64,000 nt of DNA from an uncultured Rubritalea sp. (GTDB lineage Bacteria; Verrucomicrobiota; Verrucomicrobiia; Verrucomicrobiales; Akkermansiaceae): NCBI GenBank assembly GCA_937923145.1, contig CALAJT010000009.1:33926-97925 (forward strand), given 5' to 3'. Of this stretch, positions 45,701-54,006 are shown piece by piece. Both the position numbers and the translations under genes were made by a program. How positions within the stretch are numbered: the first letter of the stretch is position 1; each line of letters begins with the position of its first letter. The notes beneath the pieces were generated by a model, which ran no database searches, was not told the DNA's origin, and saw only the letters and a program-made list of their open reading frames with translations.

Positions 45701-46177
45701 CAATGGCTGAATAGCTTCAAGCTTCGTCTTTGACTCTCTTATAAGACCAGGAATAAGCCCAGTGCGCGTGGCTCTATCGACTTCTAGCTGCTTGAGCGTG
45801 CTTATATTTAGAGTAGCACTATCTTTTTCAGCGTTGAGCTGATCCACTTTAGCACTCACATCAGCAAGCGTAAGATCACTCGTAGGCTCAATGATATCCT
45901 GATCAAACTTGAGAGTTTCTAACTGTTCTTTTTTTCTTTCTAATGCAGACAGAACAACAGTATTTTTTTCTGTTTTATCCTCTGAAGCAGCTAACTTAAT
46001 TTTAAATTCAGAAACTTTCCTCCATATCGCTATAAGTTCTTCATCAGCCTTTGTCTCTTCAAGTACTTTAATTTTTTCATCTATATCTTCAAGCTTCAGC
46101 TTCACTTGAGCAAACGCGGTAATACTTAAGCCTAAGAAGACAGTCCAGCTGAGAAAAACACCTAAGATAAAGTTCAT
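42752..46177 (-). CDS. Mechanosensitive channel, MscK/KefA type
   Basis: A 1141-residue protein. Signal peptide (residues 1-24, ending ITAFAQ), a long periplasmic coiled-coil domain (about 25-450), a set of about 11 membrane helices from about 470 onwards, and a C-terminal MscS core: the pore helix region GIGFGLQEVFANFVAGLILLYE, the beta domain IRLGDVVTVGEVSGRVTKI and VPNKEFITGQLINWTL. A cytoplasmic charged insertion occurs in the membrane part (EAMIKERENQEADDPESKIV). It would release solutes on hypo-osmotic shock. Start follows the 240-residue gene by 9 bp in the same direction. Confidence 0.9.
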   Translation of the reverse strand: MNFILGVFLSWTVFLGLSITAFAQVKLKLEDIDEKIKVLEETKADEELIAIWRKVSEFKIKLAASEDKTEKNTVVLSALERKKEQLETLKFDQDIIEPTSDLTLADVSAKVDQLNAEKDSATLNISTLKQLEVDRATRTGLIPGLIRESKTKLEAIQPLEKVDSSDEQIDKAKYQRDSAQRDFLQQYILELGLEQKIIEIGAPVLKVETRIAEQKSVYYSGMLEIWKKRLDILKAKESATDKERIKQQIIDFSEVPLLKKIADDNLLLLEQLEEVRESSTLDSSNNRLSELNTKLMVLKTNKEYAENRFDQLESAGLSVDTETGLLLREQATILTSDKELNNQIKKVSGAYTKTQLGLLKLKNKRSELPNNTEEFLNDLSDEMKLRDVNVDEARQLITEQNKLLTELVATKRKIASIQKSQIVVLNETVAVTASYSKYINERLIWIASTEVIKVSDFPLEASGVSKIFADGYVSKWIVKLKVDFLEHTVLWSIALLVFGFLVWKFKHYKSLVCAFHKRARRRNCQSFKPTLKGVFLEMITALPMPLIFGFLSWRSSGMPIFEKSFFVAAVFSFLAGLAWSYSRSDGLIVSNFKLNERQSKIIHNTMAWFLPTMLPLLMLFIALIQPSLDPLGRPEQYGRILYIITMGLTMLAFVQLFRPKYQLLNNSNAECKIAKIIFGICMLVPTILIIGACLGYFASAIILRNQFIASVWTIVVSMFIAALLNRWFLVSSRKLAIKQALKRREAMIKERENQEADDPESKIVTKSAEEVEAEAVNVTGVKEQTTRLVKVTLICSIVFSLWGIWSQSLPALSILDKQKLWEHSANSSKSESKASSNPLSSLMPGSSSTSEPAPEEIVEVDKVDDKEDWVSLQDLLFSFIIFILTYIAASNIPGLLEITVLDNLNIKSGAAFALTTTVRYLIVLFGIIWAFGNIGVTWSSIQWIAAAVTLGIGFGLQEVFANFVAGLILLYERPIRLGDVVTVGEVSGRVTKIKIRATTVHQFNNHELIVPNKEFITGQLINWTLSDNIIRSEVLVGIAYGSDTQLAKKILLKVAQDHPKVLKTHKPDVLFTAFGSSSLDFKLRCFVAGYDDLIPTQSELHFQVNDAFAEAGIEISFPQQDLHIKSVEEAIPLKLAKMIEE

Positions 46178-46186
46178 TGATTCCGA

Positions 46187-46909
46187 TTATTGAGCGTTCA
46201 AAATCTGTCGCAGACTCTGAGCTATTTGTGATCTCTGGTCTACACCAAGCCCCTGGCTCAATCTAGCAGCTACCATAACAACACCCCGTGTGCTATTTAC
46301 TGAAAGGAACTCTATCACCTCTGAGGCAGAATGCTTGATTCTTAGGCTGCCTACTTCTTCGCCTTCGATCTTCATCAGACTTGAGGTCTTCATCACATTT
46401 GTGGTGAAACGAGTGAGCCCTAAATTTTTAAAACTATCATAGAGGACATCTCCATCTCTATCGATGACACACAGCCCTGAATCATTTAGTTCCTTACTAA
46501 ATAGTTCCTGAACTATAACGAAGGTTCCTTTATCTTCAAAATGATCCGTTACAGGTAGAGTCGCTGCGGGATTACTTGGTTGTGGAGCTTTTATCTGCTC
46601 TAGAACTACTTCTGTTTCCTGAGTTTTGATCTCTTCCAGAATCGCAGGCTTTTTCTCGGAGTGCATCAGCCCTGCAGATTTCGCCATTTGGCTGGCTCCA
46701 GCGAGCATAGAACGCTGCTGATCTAGAGCCTTATCTGGAATCGGATTAGGAGTTTCCTCGGACTTGATAGCTTCACCCTGCTTTTCAGGAATAGCGAAGC
46801 CATCTGTCTCCAGCTTTTTCCACTCTTTCATGCGCTCGGGTGAGGTAGATAGATTTTCTGCTAATCTACTTACCTCATCTTCATCTATCCAAGAATGTAT
46901 CGCGTCCAT
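46187..46909 (-). CDS. Hypothetical protein co-transcribed with ParA
   Basis: A 240-residue soluble protein I do not recognise. The first 120 residues are charged and Pro/Glu-rich, likely disordered. The last 115 (ending SQIAQSLRQILNA) alternate strands and helices, with LCVIDRDGDVLYDSF and TRGVVMVAARLSQGLGVDQR; this is reminiscent of a roadblock/LC7 fold, which often partners small GTPases or ATPases, but the match is by eye only. It starts 24 bp after parA and 9 bp before the MscK gene, so it sits in a parA-X-mscK unit. Confidence 0.6.
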   Translation of the reverse strand: MDAIHSWIDEDEVSRLAENLSTSPERMKEWKKLETDGFAIPEKQGEAIKSEETPNPIPDKALDQQRSMLAGASQMAKSAGLMHSEKKPAILEEIKTQETEVVLEQIKAPQPSNPAATLPVTDHFEDKGTFVIVQELFSKELNDSGLCVIDRDGDVLYDSFKNLGLTRFTTNVMKTSSLMKIEGEEVGSLRIKHSASEVIEFLSVNSTRGVVMVAARLSQGLGVDQRSQIAQSLRQILNAQ

Positions 46910-46933
46910 TATTTAATTATTGTGTTGTTACTA

Positions 46934-47701
46934 CTATGAATGTTCCAGCTTATTCTCGATCTCATTCCTGAGCTTTTCAAATTCCATTAATACTCCAGCA
47001 CCTGTCTGCATTACCCCGACTGGAACTCCCCGTGCACTTGCTTTGATGAAAATATCGTCACGTGGTATTTCAGCCTTCATTACCAGACTATCTGGTAGGA
47101 TAGAACGCAAGCCCTCTACTGCATCTGAGCTCTCACGTAGCTGACGCTGCACCATGGTGAGCACCACTCCTAGGATATGGAGATTAGGATTTAGCTTACG
47201 GATTACTCTCAGAGCTTCGAGCATCTTCGGCATAGATCTAACTCCTAGAGGCTCTGCCTGCTGTGGAATGAGTACTGCATCCACTTCCACTAGCACATCT
47301 TTGGTCACGCCAAATAGACCTGCTGCAGTATCGATAAGGCAAATATCATAGCCTGCTTCCTCCGCTGCATTGACAAAGTTACACACACCCTCCGCAGAAC
47401 CACCTTGGTAGCCAGAAGCCATATCGTAATCACTGCCCTGCCCTGCCGGCACTAGGGATAGAGTATCCATTCTAGTAGGCACAATAATGGAATCTAGACT
47501 CATGTCCTCTGAATCCAGATAGTCAAAAAAGCCCTTAAGCTTGCGAGTCTGTCTAGTGAGAGATAGACCTACTGAGCCTTGCGGATCTGCGTCTACTATC
47601 AGCACACGTCTGCCCATACGAGCAAATGCGTAAGCTAGATTCACCGCTACAGTTGTCTTCCCAACTCCTCCTTTTTGACTAGATATTCCAATCGTGATCA
47701 C
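46934..47701 (-). CDS. ParA/MinD-family ATPase (no ParB partner)
   Basis: A 255-residue deviant Walker A ATPase: ISSQKGGVGKTTVAVNLAYA with the signature Lys at KGGVGKT, Walker A' LIVDADPQGSVGLSL, and CLIDTAAGLFGVTKDVL. It has no N-terminal HTH and no C-terminal membrane-targeting helix of MinD type. No parB or parS is adjacent, so it probably positions something other than the chromosome. The next gene, of unknown function, may be its partner. Confidence 0.88.
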   Translation of the reverse strand: MITIGISSQKGGVGKTTVAVNLAYAFARMGRRVLIVDADPQGSVGLSLTRQTRKLKGFFDYLDSEDMSLDSIIVPTRMDTLSLVPAGQGSDYDMASGYQGGSAEGVCNFVNAAEEAGYDICLIDTAAGLFGVTKDVLVEVDAVLIPQQAEPLGVRSMPKMLEALRVIRKLNPNLHILGVVLTMVQRQLRESSDAVEGLRSILPDSLVMKAEIPRDDIFIKASARGVPVGVMQTGAGVLMEFEKLRNEIENKLEHS

Positions 47702-47761
47702 AGCTCAACGCTATACAGAGAATAGCATCTGGAAAGCTTAAATTACTTCTGTCCGCAAACT

Positions 47762-49342
47762 TTATTTCACTCCAGAGCGGGTAAAAAAACAGGTCATTAG
47801 ACTCAGAAATAAAATCCCCACTAATATCCCTATACCAGCTGCGAAACCATTCGCAATTCCTACATAACCAAATACCAAGGCGGTTCCAGCGGCAATCAGG
47901 GCATACGGCAACTGTGTTAACACATGCTCTTGGGGCGAAACCCCACAGGCAAATGCAGATACTATCGTAGTGTCTGAAAACGGAGAACAATGATCCCCAA
48001 ACACAGCCCCACTAAAGACAGCCGCAATGGTAGCAGGAAGTAACCCGACCTCTCCGCCAGCTAAATCTAGATAAGCGGGAAGAGCTATCGGCATTAATAA
48101 AGCCATCGTCCCCCAAGATGAACCAGTGGTAAATGCAATCGCTGCCCCAGTCAAAAATATAGCGGCAGGTAAGTAGCTAGATGACACATGCTCGCCTAAC
48201 GCCGAAGCCACCCAAACACCCGTCCCTAACTGAGCTATCACACTACCAAATGTCCATGCCATTATTAGTAGCAATACAGGCTGAAGCATCGAGGATACGC
48301 CTTCTTTTACCGTATTAGAAAGCTCAGTCCTCTTACTTTTAGGGAAATAAGCACAAGCTGCGAAAAGACCAACTAAGGCACCCAAGGTCAATGCATAAGG
48401 ACCAGCCTTGCCACTAAAAGCGGCTGAAAGTTTATCACTGGTCACAGGAAACAGCACCGCAGTATCCCAAGTATAGAACAAAACTAAAATAGCAGCAGAG
48501 AGAATGAAGATCGGGATCAGGGCAACTCTCACAGGTGGTTCAATTTTTTTCTCAATAATGTCTTCCTCCACGACGACCGCTTTCGAACGTTTCATTGGAC
48601 CAATATCCCATCTTCTCCAGATCACTAGACCAAGAAAGATTAGAGTAAACAGACAATAGAAATTATTGGGAATTGATTTAAAAAATAGCACATAGGGACT
48701 ATCAGTCACTTGCGGATAAGCACGGATCGACTGCTCAATAAGAGATAGCTGGGTAGCTATCCAAGTAGAAATAAATGCAATACAAGCCACAGAACTAGAA
48801 GTAGAATCCACTATATACGCAAGCCTCGCTCTCGACACACCTATCCTATCTGCAATAGGCTTAGCGATACGACCAAGTAGTAGAGAATTCGCCAATCCAT
48901 CGAAAAAACACAACAAGCCAAGTCCAGCTGTTGTCGACTCAAGACGTCGTTCAGGATTGCCCATACTTTTGCTCAGCAAGCGATTCGCCAAAGTTTCAAA
49001 GCCACCAGACTTTTCTATCACCATCGCAAAGGCTCCAAGTATCAGAGTAAATAAAATAGCCCCGACATGCCAAGAACCAGAGAGAGCCGGAAAAATATGA
49101 GACTCGACCATAGACGTAATTGACTGAAAAACATTCCCACTAGTCAGAAATAAAACACCAGAAAAAGCTCCTAGTGATAAACCTAAAATTGCCTGATGAG
49201 TAAGCAAAGTCACTGTCAGTGCTACTACAGCCGGAAAAAGCGCTCGTACCACAATAGACTCAGCACTGTGTGGAAGACTAGACAATACAACGCTTATTAA
49301 AAGCACCGCGATAACAACAATGATGGATCGGTTAGATTTCAA
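47762..49342 (-). CDS. nhaC: Na+/H+ antiporter, NhaC family
   Basis: A 526-residue polytopic membrane protein with about 12 helices. The NhaC signature is clear: AVFSGAVFGDHCSPFSDTTI, preceded by SWGTMALLMPIA. It exchanges sodium for protons, fitting a marine or saline habitat. A central charged loop (MKRSKAVVVEEDIIEKKIEP) separates the two halves. It ends 60 bp before the parA start on the same strand and is divergent from selA (140 bp between starts). Confidence 0.9.
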   Translation of the reverse strand: MKSNRSIIVVIAVLLISVVLSSLPHSAESIVVRALFPAVVALTVTLLTHQAILGLSLGAFSGVLFLTSGNVFQSITSMVESHIFPALSGSWHVGAILFTLILGAFAMVIEKSGGFETLANRLLSKSMGNPERRLESTTAGLGLLCFFDGLANSLLLGRIAKPIADRIGVSRARLAYIVDSTSSSVACIAFISTWIATQLSLIEQSIRAYPQVTDSPYVLFFKSIPNNFYCLFTLIFLGLVIWRRWDIGPMKRSKAVVVEEDIIEKKIEPPVRVALIPIFILSAAILVLFYTWDTAVLFPVTSDKLSAAFSGKAGPYALTLGALVGLFAACAYFPKSKRTELSNTVKEGVSSMLQPVLLLIMAWTFGSVIAQLGTGVWVASALGEHVSSSYLPAAIFLTGAAIAFTTGSSWGTMALLMPIALPAYLDLAGGEVGLLPATIAAVFSGAVFGDHCSPFSDTTIVSAFACGVSPQEHVLTQLPYALIAAGTALVFGYVGIANGFAAGIGILVGILFLSLMTCFFTRSGVK

Positions 49343-49482
49343 AACAAAATGATTTCACCGAAACTACCCAAAATACAGCATTCTAGCCAACAACAAAAAA
49401 TTCTCTCTTATCTAGGAATAAGAATACTAAACTGACGCTCTAAACTTTACACACCATTATACTCGATTACTATTCAGATATT

Positions 49483-50874
49483 ATGTCAGCCAGCTTACTC
49501 TCAGTATTACCATCGGTAGAAACTCTCGCTCAGCAGCTCAGCTCAGAGTCTTCACTACCTACCTTATCTAAAGCGCTCTCTATCGGTTTCATCCGCCTAG
49601 AGATCGACCGCTGGAGAAAATCTATCCTAGCTGGTGACAAGACACCTACTCGCGAAGAAATCGAATCCTCTATCACTGAAAACCTCAGACACTTCGCGGC
49701 CTCTAAACTCCAGCCAGTCATCAATGGCACAGGCGTCCTGATCCACACAAATCTCGGCAGATCACCCCTCGGCAAGACTGCTGCCAATGCTCTAAACGAG
49801 ATCGCCACAGGCTACTCAAATCTAGAATTTAACCTTCCAGAAGGCACCCGTGGAAAACGTGCTGGCTACCTAGAAACCGCCCTTTCCTGCCTACTCGGAT
49901 CCGAATCTGCAACTGCTGTTAACAACTGCGCTGCCGCCCTAGTTATCATTCTCAGACACTTAGCTAATGGAGAAAAAAACGAAGTTATCGTCTCACGTGG
50001 TGAGCTAGTAGAAATAGGTGGAGGTTTCCGTATCCCTGAGATCTTAGAAACCTCAGGAGCTAAACTTGTAGAAGTAGGTGCTACCAATAAGACCCACCTC
50101 TCCGACTACGCCAACGCCATCACCCCTAACACCGCTCTCATTCTCAAAGTTCACCGCTCTAACTTCTACCTCGGAGGATTCACTTCAGAACCAGAAGTCA
50201 CCGAACTCTCCGCACTCGCTAAAGAACACGGCATCACACTCGTCGAAGACATAGGCTCTGGCGCCATGATGAATACTGAGGATCTAGCGCCCATCGATCA
50301 CGAGCCAACTCCCCAAGCAGCACTTAGGAATGGTATCGACCTAGTCTGCTTCTCTGGTGACAAGCTCCTTGGCGGTCCACAGTCTGGCATCATCGCAGGT
50401 AAAGCTGAACTTGTAGCTGGCATCAAAAAAGAACCTTTCTTCAGAGCTGTCCGTTGCGATAAGCTTATCCTCACCGTGCTCCAAGCGAGTATAGACGAGT
50501 ATCTACGCACACAGGCTAACCCAGAAGACACAGATATTCCCACACTCAGAAACCTAGCCGAAACTTCTGAGAACCTCAGAATAAGAGCAGAAGCTATCGT
50601 AGCCAAAATCGGCAATATTACCAAAGCTGAGCTATCCATCACGGATTCAATCGCCACCACGGGAGGCGGCACCATGCCCACATCCCAAATTCCTTCTATA
50701 GCTCTCTCACTGAATCCTACGGGTATTTCATTAAATAAGCTTTCAAAAGCGCTCCGCTTAGGAAGTCCTGCCATCGTAGGCTACACCGAGAGCTCCACAT
50801 TTTGCCTTGATCTAAGAACCATATTCCCTTGGCAAGACGACTCTATTGCTACAGCGCTGTCTGCCTTGCTGTAA
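49483..50874 (+). CDS. selA: L-seryl-tRNA(Sec) selenium transferase
   Basis: A 463-residue PLP enzyme turning Ser-tRNA(Sec) into Sec-tRNA(Sec) with selenophosphate. Family strings: INGTGVLIHTNLGRSPL, TAVNNCAAALV, VSRGELVEIGGGFRIP, KVHRSNFYLGGF and the PLP lysine Lys294 in CFSGDKLLGGPQSG, at the same place as in E. coli (Lys295). So the organism can probably insert selenocysteine. selB, selD and a tRNA-Sec gene are not seen in the window. It ends with TAA, 133 bp before rpoN. Confidence 0.96.
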   Translation: MSASLLSVLPSVETLAQQLSSESSLPTLSKALSIGFIRLEIDRWRKSILAGDKTPTREEIESSITENLRHFAASKLQPVINGTGVLIHTNLGRSPLGKTAANALNEIATGYSNLEFNLPEGTRGKRAGYLETALSCLLGSESATAVNNCAAALVIILRHLANGEKNEVIVSRGELVEIGGGFRIPEILETSGAKLVEVGATNKTHLSDYANAITPNTALILKVHRSNFYLGGFTSEPEVTELSALAKEHGITLVEDIGSGAMMNTEDLAPIDHEPTPQAALRNGIDLVCFSGDKLLGGPQSGIIAGKAELVAGIKKEPFFRAVRCDKLILTVLQASIDEYLRTQANPEDTDIPTLRNLAETSENLRIRAEAIVAKIGNITKAELSITDSIATTGGGTMPTSQIPSIALSLNPTGISLNKLSKALRLGSPAIVGYTESSTFCLDLRTIFPWQDDSIATALSALL

Positions 50875-50907
50875 TGAAATGAACTATCATCCATAAAAAT
50901 ATTAAAC

Positions 50908-50956
50908 CCAAGGCGATAAGTGGTAGATGGCGCAACGAAAAACCACAACGCCTTGG
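50908..50956. other. Two-tier hairpin between selA and rpoN
   Basis: CCAAGGCG (50908-50915) pairs with CGCCTTGG (50949-50956); inside, after a small internal loop, GTGGT (50920-50924) pairs with ACCAC (50942-50946), leaving a 17-nt loop. There is no T run after it on the + strand; on the minus strand it is followed by GTTTAATATTTTTAT. It may be a selA terminator of poor type, an RNA structure in the rpoN leader, or a REP-like element. Confidence 0.6.
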
Positions 50957-51007
50957 CATACTTTCTGCTATACACCTAGTAATTATTAGCATAAATATCT
51001 GCATGTA

Positions 51008-52396
51008 ATGGCAGGTATAGATCTACAGCAGAATTTATCACAACAGCAGATACTCTCTCCGCAAATGCGACAGAGCCTCGATATCTTGCAGGCTAATTCG
51101 CTGGAGCTAGGGCAAATTTTGCAACAAGCGATTTCTACTAACCCCGTCATCGAAATCACTGACAGTAATGACGAGTTCATAGCAGATGACTCCCCCGTAG
51201 AAGCTGAGCATGATCAAGAGACACTGTCTAATCTGGATGATGACTATCGTGAATCTCGAATCACCTCACAGGCTAGCAATGGACCTAGCCAAGAGACAGT
51301 AGATTATCTCTACAACTCCATAGTCGCCCCCCTCACTCTTCAACAGCACCTTGCTGAGCAGATCGGTAACGAGGAGCTAAGCCATGAGCTAAGACTTGCC
51401 TGCTTAGAGGTCATTTCTTACATAGACGACAGAGGCTTTCTAGAGCAGTCGCCCGAGCAGATAGCTATCACCAGTCAGCACCCTTCTAACATACTAGAGA
51501 AAGCTGTAGTCAAGATTCAGCAACTAGAACCAGCTGGTGTAGGAGCTGAAGACCTAACAGAATCGCTGATGATACAACTTCATAAACTAGGCATGAATGG
51601 TTCACTAGCCTATAATATAGTCGAGAACCATCTTACCGATCTAGCTCAGAAAAAATTTCCTTTAATCGCGAAAGCCCTCAATACATCTGTAGAGAAAATT
51701 TCCCTAGCTGCAGAGGTAATCTCTAACTTAAATCCAGATCCAGGCGCAGCCTATGATCCAACGGCAAACCCCTACATCCTCCCCGATATCTTCCTAGAGC
51801 GAGATGAAGATGGTGCCTGGGCTGCACGACTCAGCAATGAACACGTGCCTGATATAGCCATCAGCAATGCCTACAAAGACCTCATGGCTAGCACGGGAGA
51901 TGGAAAAGCCAGAACTTACCTAAGGGACAAAATACGTGACGGTAAAATCGTCATCAAAGCACTACATCAGAGGCAAGATACTCTATACAAGATCGCTCAA
52001 ATCTTGCTCGATAAACAACGCCCATTTCTACAGCATGGAAAATCTCAGCTGAAGCCTCTCACCATGAACGAGCTGGCAGAGATGATAGAAGTACATCCAG
52101 CTACTATATCTAGAGCTGTAGCTGGAAAATATGCTAGAACCCCACACGGGATTATCGAGCTAAGGCAGTTCTTCACCTCTGGGTTTCAGTCTGCAGACGG
52201 CACCCAAGTAGCAAACTCAAGCATCAAAGAAACAATCCAACAGCTAGTCGATAACGAGCCATCTAACAAAGCCCTCTCTGACAGCGCTATTGAAAAGCTA
52301 CTCAAAGAAAAAGGTCTCAAAGTCGCTCGAAGAACCATCGCCAAATACCGTGACCAGCTAGGGATCTTGCCGAGTCATTTGAGAAAGAAGTTTTAG
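51008..52396 (+). CDS. rpoN: RNA polymerase sigma-54 factor
   Basis: A 462-residue sigma-54. Region I at the N-terminus has the Gln/Leu-rich SQQQILSPQMRQSLDILQ, region II is acidic (residues about 55-75), the core-binding domain follows, then the HTH (TMNELAEMIEVHPATISRAV) and the RpoN box ARRTIAKYRDQLGI near residue 440. It needs AAA+ enhancer-binding proteins, none of which is in the window. Standard length. It stands alone after selA. Confidence 0.95.
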   Translation: MAGIDLQQNLSQQQILSPQMRQSLDILQANSLELGQILQQAISTNPVIEITDSNDEFIADDSPVEAEHDQETLSNLDDDYRESRITSQASNGPSQETVDYLYNSIVAPLTLQQHLAEQIGNEELSHELRLACLEVISYIDDRGFLEQSPEQIAITSQHPSNILEKAVVKIQQLEPAGVGAEDLTESLMIQLHKLGMNGSLAYNIVENHLTDLAQKKFPLIAKALNTSVEKISLAAEVISNLNPDPGAAYDPTANPYILPDIFLERDEDGAWAARLSNEHVPDIAISNAYKDLMASTGDGKARTYLRDKIRDGKIVIKALHQRQDTLYKIAQILLDKQRPFLQHGKSQLKPLTMNELAEMIEVHPATISRAVAGKYARTPHGIIELRQFFTSGFQSADGTQVANSSIKETIQQLVDNEPSNKALSDSAIEKLLKEKGLKVARRTIAKYRDQLGILPSHLRKKF

Positions 52397-52817
52397 ATTT
52401 TCTGCTTCTAACATCTTTCCCTACATCCTTTAGTGACATTTATCGTAAGCTTTAAGAGATACACCAAGTTTAAGTGCTATACTCCGTATATAACTTTACT
52501 CACCACGATAGAGTCTATATCTAATTTCAAGCCAGCTCTATATGCTATTTCATTATCATCGTATCTCTATTAATAAACAACGCAACGAACGCCTACCAAA
52601 GAAGGCAAGTCTAATAATGCTCCTAGCTTATAAGGTCTCTATCCTAGCCCCACTATATTTAATAATGAAAAGGAATGTGGGACCATTACGGTAGTATGGA
52701 CAGATCGCCTTTGCGTCATTACTTATGCACCTCACTGGCAGAAGGGATTTAGTCATTAGCCCTACAAAGTCACATTAACTCACTACTCAGCTACAAATAA
52801 GATACACATTTAATAAA
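52397..52817. other. Intergenic region between rpoN and ompH terminator
   Basis: About 420 bp with no supported gene or RNA. Frames on both strands are broken often. I see no repeat, no tRNA and no convincing hairpin in it, only AT-rich sequence between two convergent genes. Confidence 0.5.
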
Positions 52818-52847
52818 AAACACCCTCAGGAGAACCTGAGGGTGTTT
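52818..52847 (-). terminator. Strong terminator of the ompH gene, possibly bidirectional
   Basis: A perfect 13-bp stem, AAACACCCTCAGG (52818-52830) with CCTGAGGGTGTTT (52835-52847), and a 4-nt loop. On the minus strand it is followed by TTTTATTA. It lies 34 bp past the ompH stop. Confidence 0.9.
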
Positions 52848-52881
52848 CTAAAATTTTATCTAGTGTAATAAATTACTTATC

Positions 52882-53475
52882 CTATTCTTTAGAACCACCA
52901 GCGTCTTTATTAAGAGTCTCTAAGAGTGATGCCGTGATATCAAACTGGTCTTTTGCGAATACGAGGAAGAGTGTTTGAGTAGTTCCACGTGCTGACTTGT
53001 CGAGGATCATGTCTACATCGTTGTCACGAGCGTAAGCCTCTACTTTGTCTTGGATCTGACCGAGAATCTTTCTCATTTCAGTAACGATGCTCTCGTTGAT
53101 CGCCTTGTTACGGCGGTTAAGCCAGTCACGGCGGTTGTTCTCAAGAGCGTTACCCTTATTAGCTTGTAGCTTGCGCTCACGGAGGAGCTTCTCTTTGTTC
53201 CCGGCTGAAGTAACAGGGTCTTCGATCTGCTTGCTGAGCTTCTGAAGTTCATCAGCGATCTTGCGGATCTCTTCTAGCTTCTCGTTGTTCTCCTTTTGGA
53301 TTACAGCTTGGTTAGCTTTAACTTTATCTTGAGCGCCTTTGGTGAGGTGGTATTCATCAAAAAGTTTCTTCATGTCTACAGTAGCAACTTTCTTGATTTC
53401 GTTAGCAGTAGCTGTTCCCATAGAGAAAATAGCGATGCTAAGAACGATGAATAATGGTTTTAGTAATTTTGTCAT
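52882..53475 (-). CDS. OmpH/Skp family periplasmic chaperone
   Basis: A 197-residue protein with a signal peptide (KLLKPLFIVLSIAIFSMGTA, cleavage near ATA-NE) and an OmpH/Skp body: ATVDMKKLFDEYHLTKGAQD opens the beta-cap, then a long charged coiled coil (about 50-150), then back to the cap with NDVDMILDKSARGTTQTLFL. Skp trimers hold unfolded outer-membrane proteins in the periplasm. Slightly longer than E. coli Skp (161). bamA, the usual neighbour, is absent. Confidence 0.85.
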   Translation of the reverse strand: MTKLLKPLFIVLSIAIFSMGTATANEIKKVATVDMKKLFDEYHLTKGAQDKVKANQAVIQKENNEKLEEIRKIADELQKLSKQIEDPVTSAGNKEKLLRERKLQANKGNALENNRRDWLNRRNKAINESIVTEMRKILGQIQDKVEAYARDNDVDMILDKSARGTTQTLFLVFAKDQFDITASLLETLNKDAGGSKE

Positions 53476-53963
53476 AGTCTTGTAAATGATTTAGTTTTGT
53501 TAATCTTTCTGATTTAATGTGGCAGGGATTTCTGAACAGTCAACGCTGAGATTCATTTTTTTAGGTCATCTCAATGTTTTCTGATCTGCCTATTTAACGA
53601 CGTAATTACTGACTTTTGCTTAAATAATTCTTAAGAAAATGAGAAAGTTTGATCTCTGATCTAAAAACCAAAGAAATGATCACTCTACCAACTCTACCAA
53701 TCATTAAGAGTTTGGAGGCCATTGAGAGCGAGTGCACCTCCAGCAGATCGAATCCATATAGCGGTGCCACCCCTCTCTACTCACTTACTTGGAAGATCAG
53801 TCCTTGAAGATGTATTCTTTTTATCGAAACTTCTAAAATCTCACACTTATTATTCATATTGTCCTAATAATTGTCCCTGTTTGAGTAAACGGTCGCTTAA
53901 TGCCCAAGTAATAAAAAAGGCATCAATTAGTTTGACTCCTCGCTCACAATTGATATCGTTATT
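53476..53963. other. Intergenic region upstream of the Fur-box gene
   Basis: About 490 bp without a supported gene. It holds a hairpin TGGAGG (53713-53718) with CCTCCA (53737-53742) followed by ATCGAATCC, which superficially resembles the variable arm and T loop of a long-armed tRNA but does not fold as a tRNA. An open frame at 53722-53967 has a composition unlike a real protein. Confidence 0.5.
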
Positions 53964-53982
53964 GTAATTGATACTCATTATC
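53964..53982 (+). promoter_or_regulatory. Fur-box-like operator
   Basis: GTAATTGATACTCATTATC matches the 19-bp Fur consensus (GATAATGATAATCATTATC) at 15 positions, with the right half fully matched except one base. It lies 24 bp before the ATG of the small cysteine-rich gene, where a repressor would block transcription. Confidence 0.6.
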
Positions 53983-54006
53983 AACAAGGGTCGCTGCTAA
54001 TTAAAT

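Noticed and set aside
47679..47990. A 103-codon Cys/Trp-rich minus-strand frame over the end of nhaC
   Set aside because: It overlaps nhaC in another frame, has shadow-type composition and would disrupt a well-conserved gene.
49530..50774. Several minus-strand frames opposite selA
   Set aside because: They are Ser/Arg-rich shadows of selA codon use without any recognisable domain.
53690..53775. A tRNA gene (Ser or Sec type)
   Set aside because: T-stem bases do not pair, no acceptor partner for the 3' side is found upstream, and no 7-nt anticodon loop forms.
53722..53967. An 81-codon open frame on the + strand
   Set aside because: Composition is unlike a folded protein, it overlaps the Fur-box-like region, and there is no family similarity; most likely non-coding.
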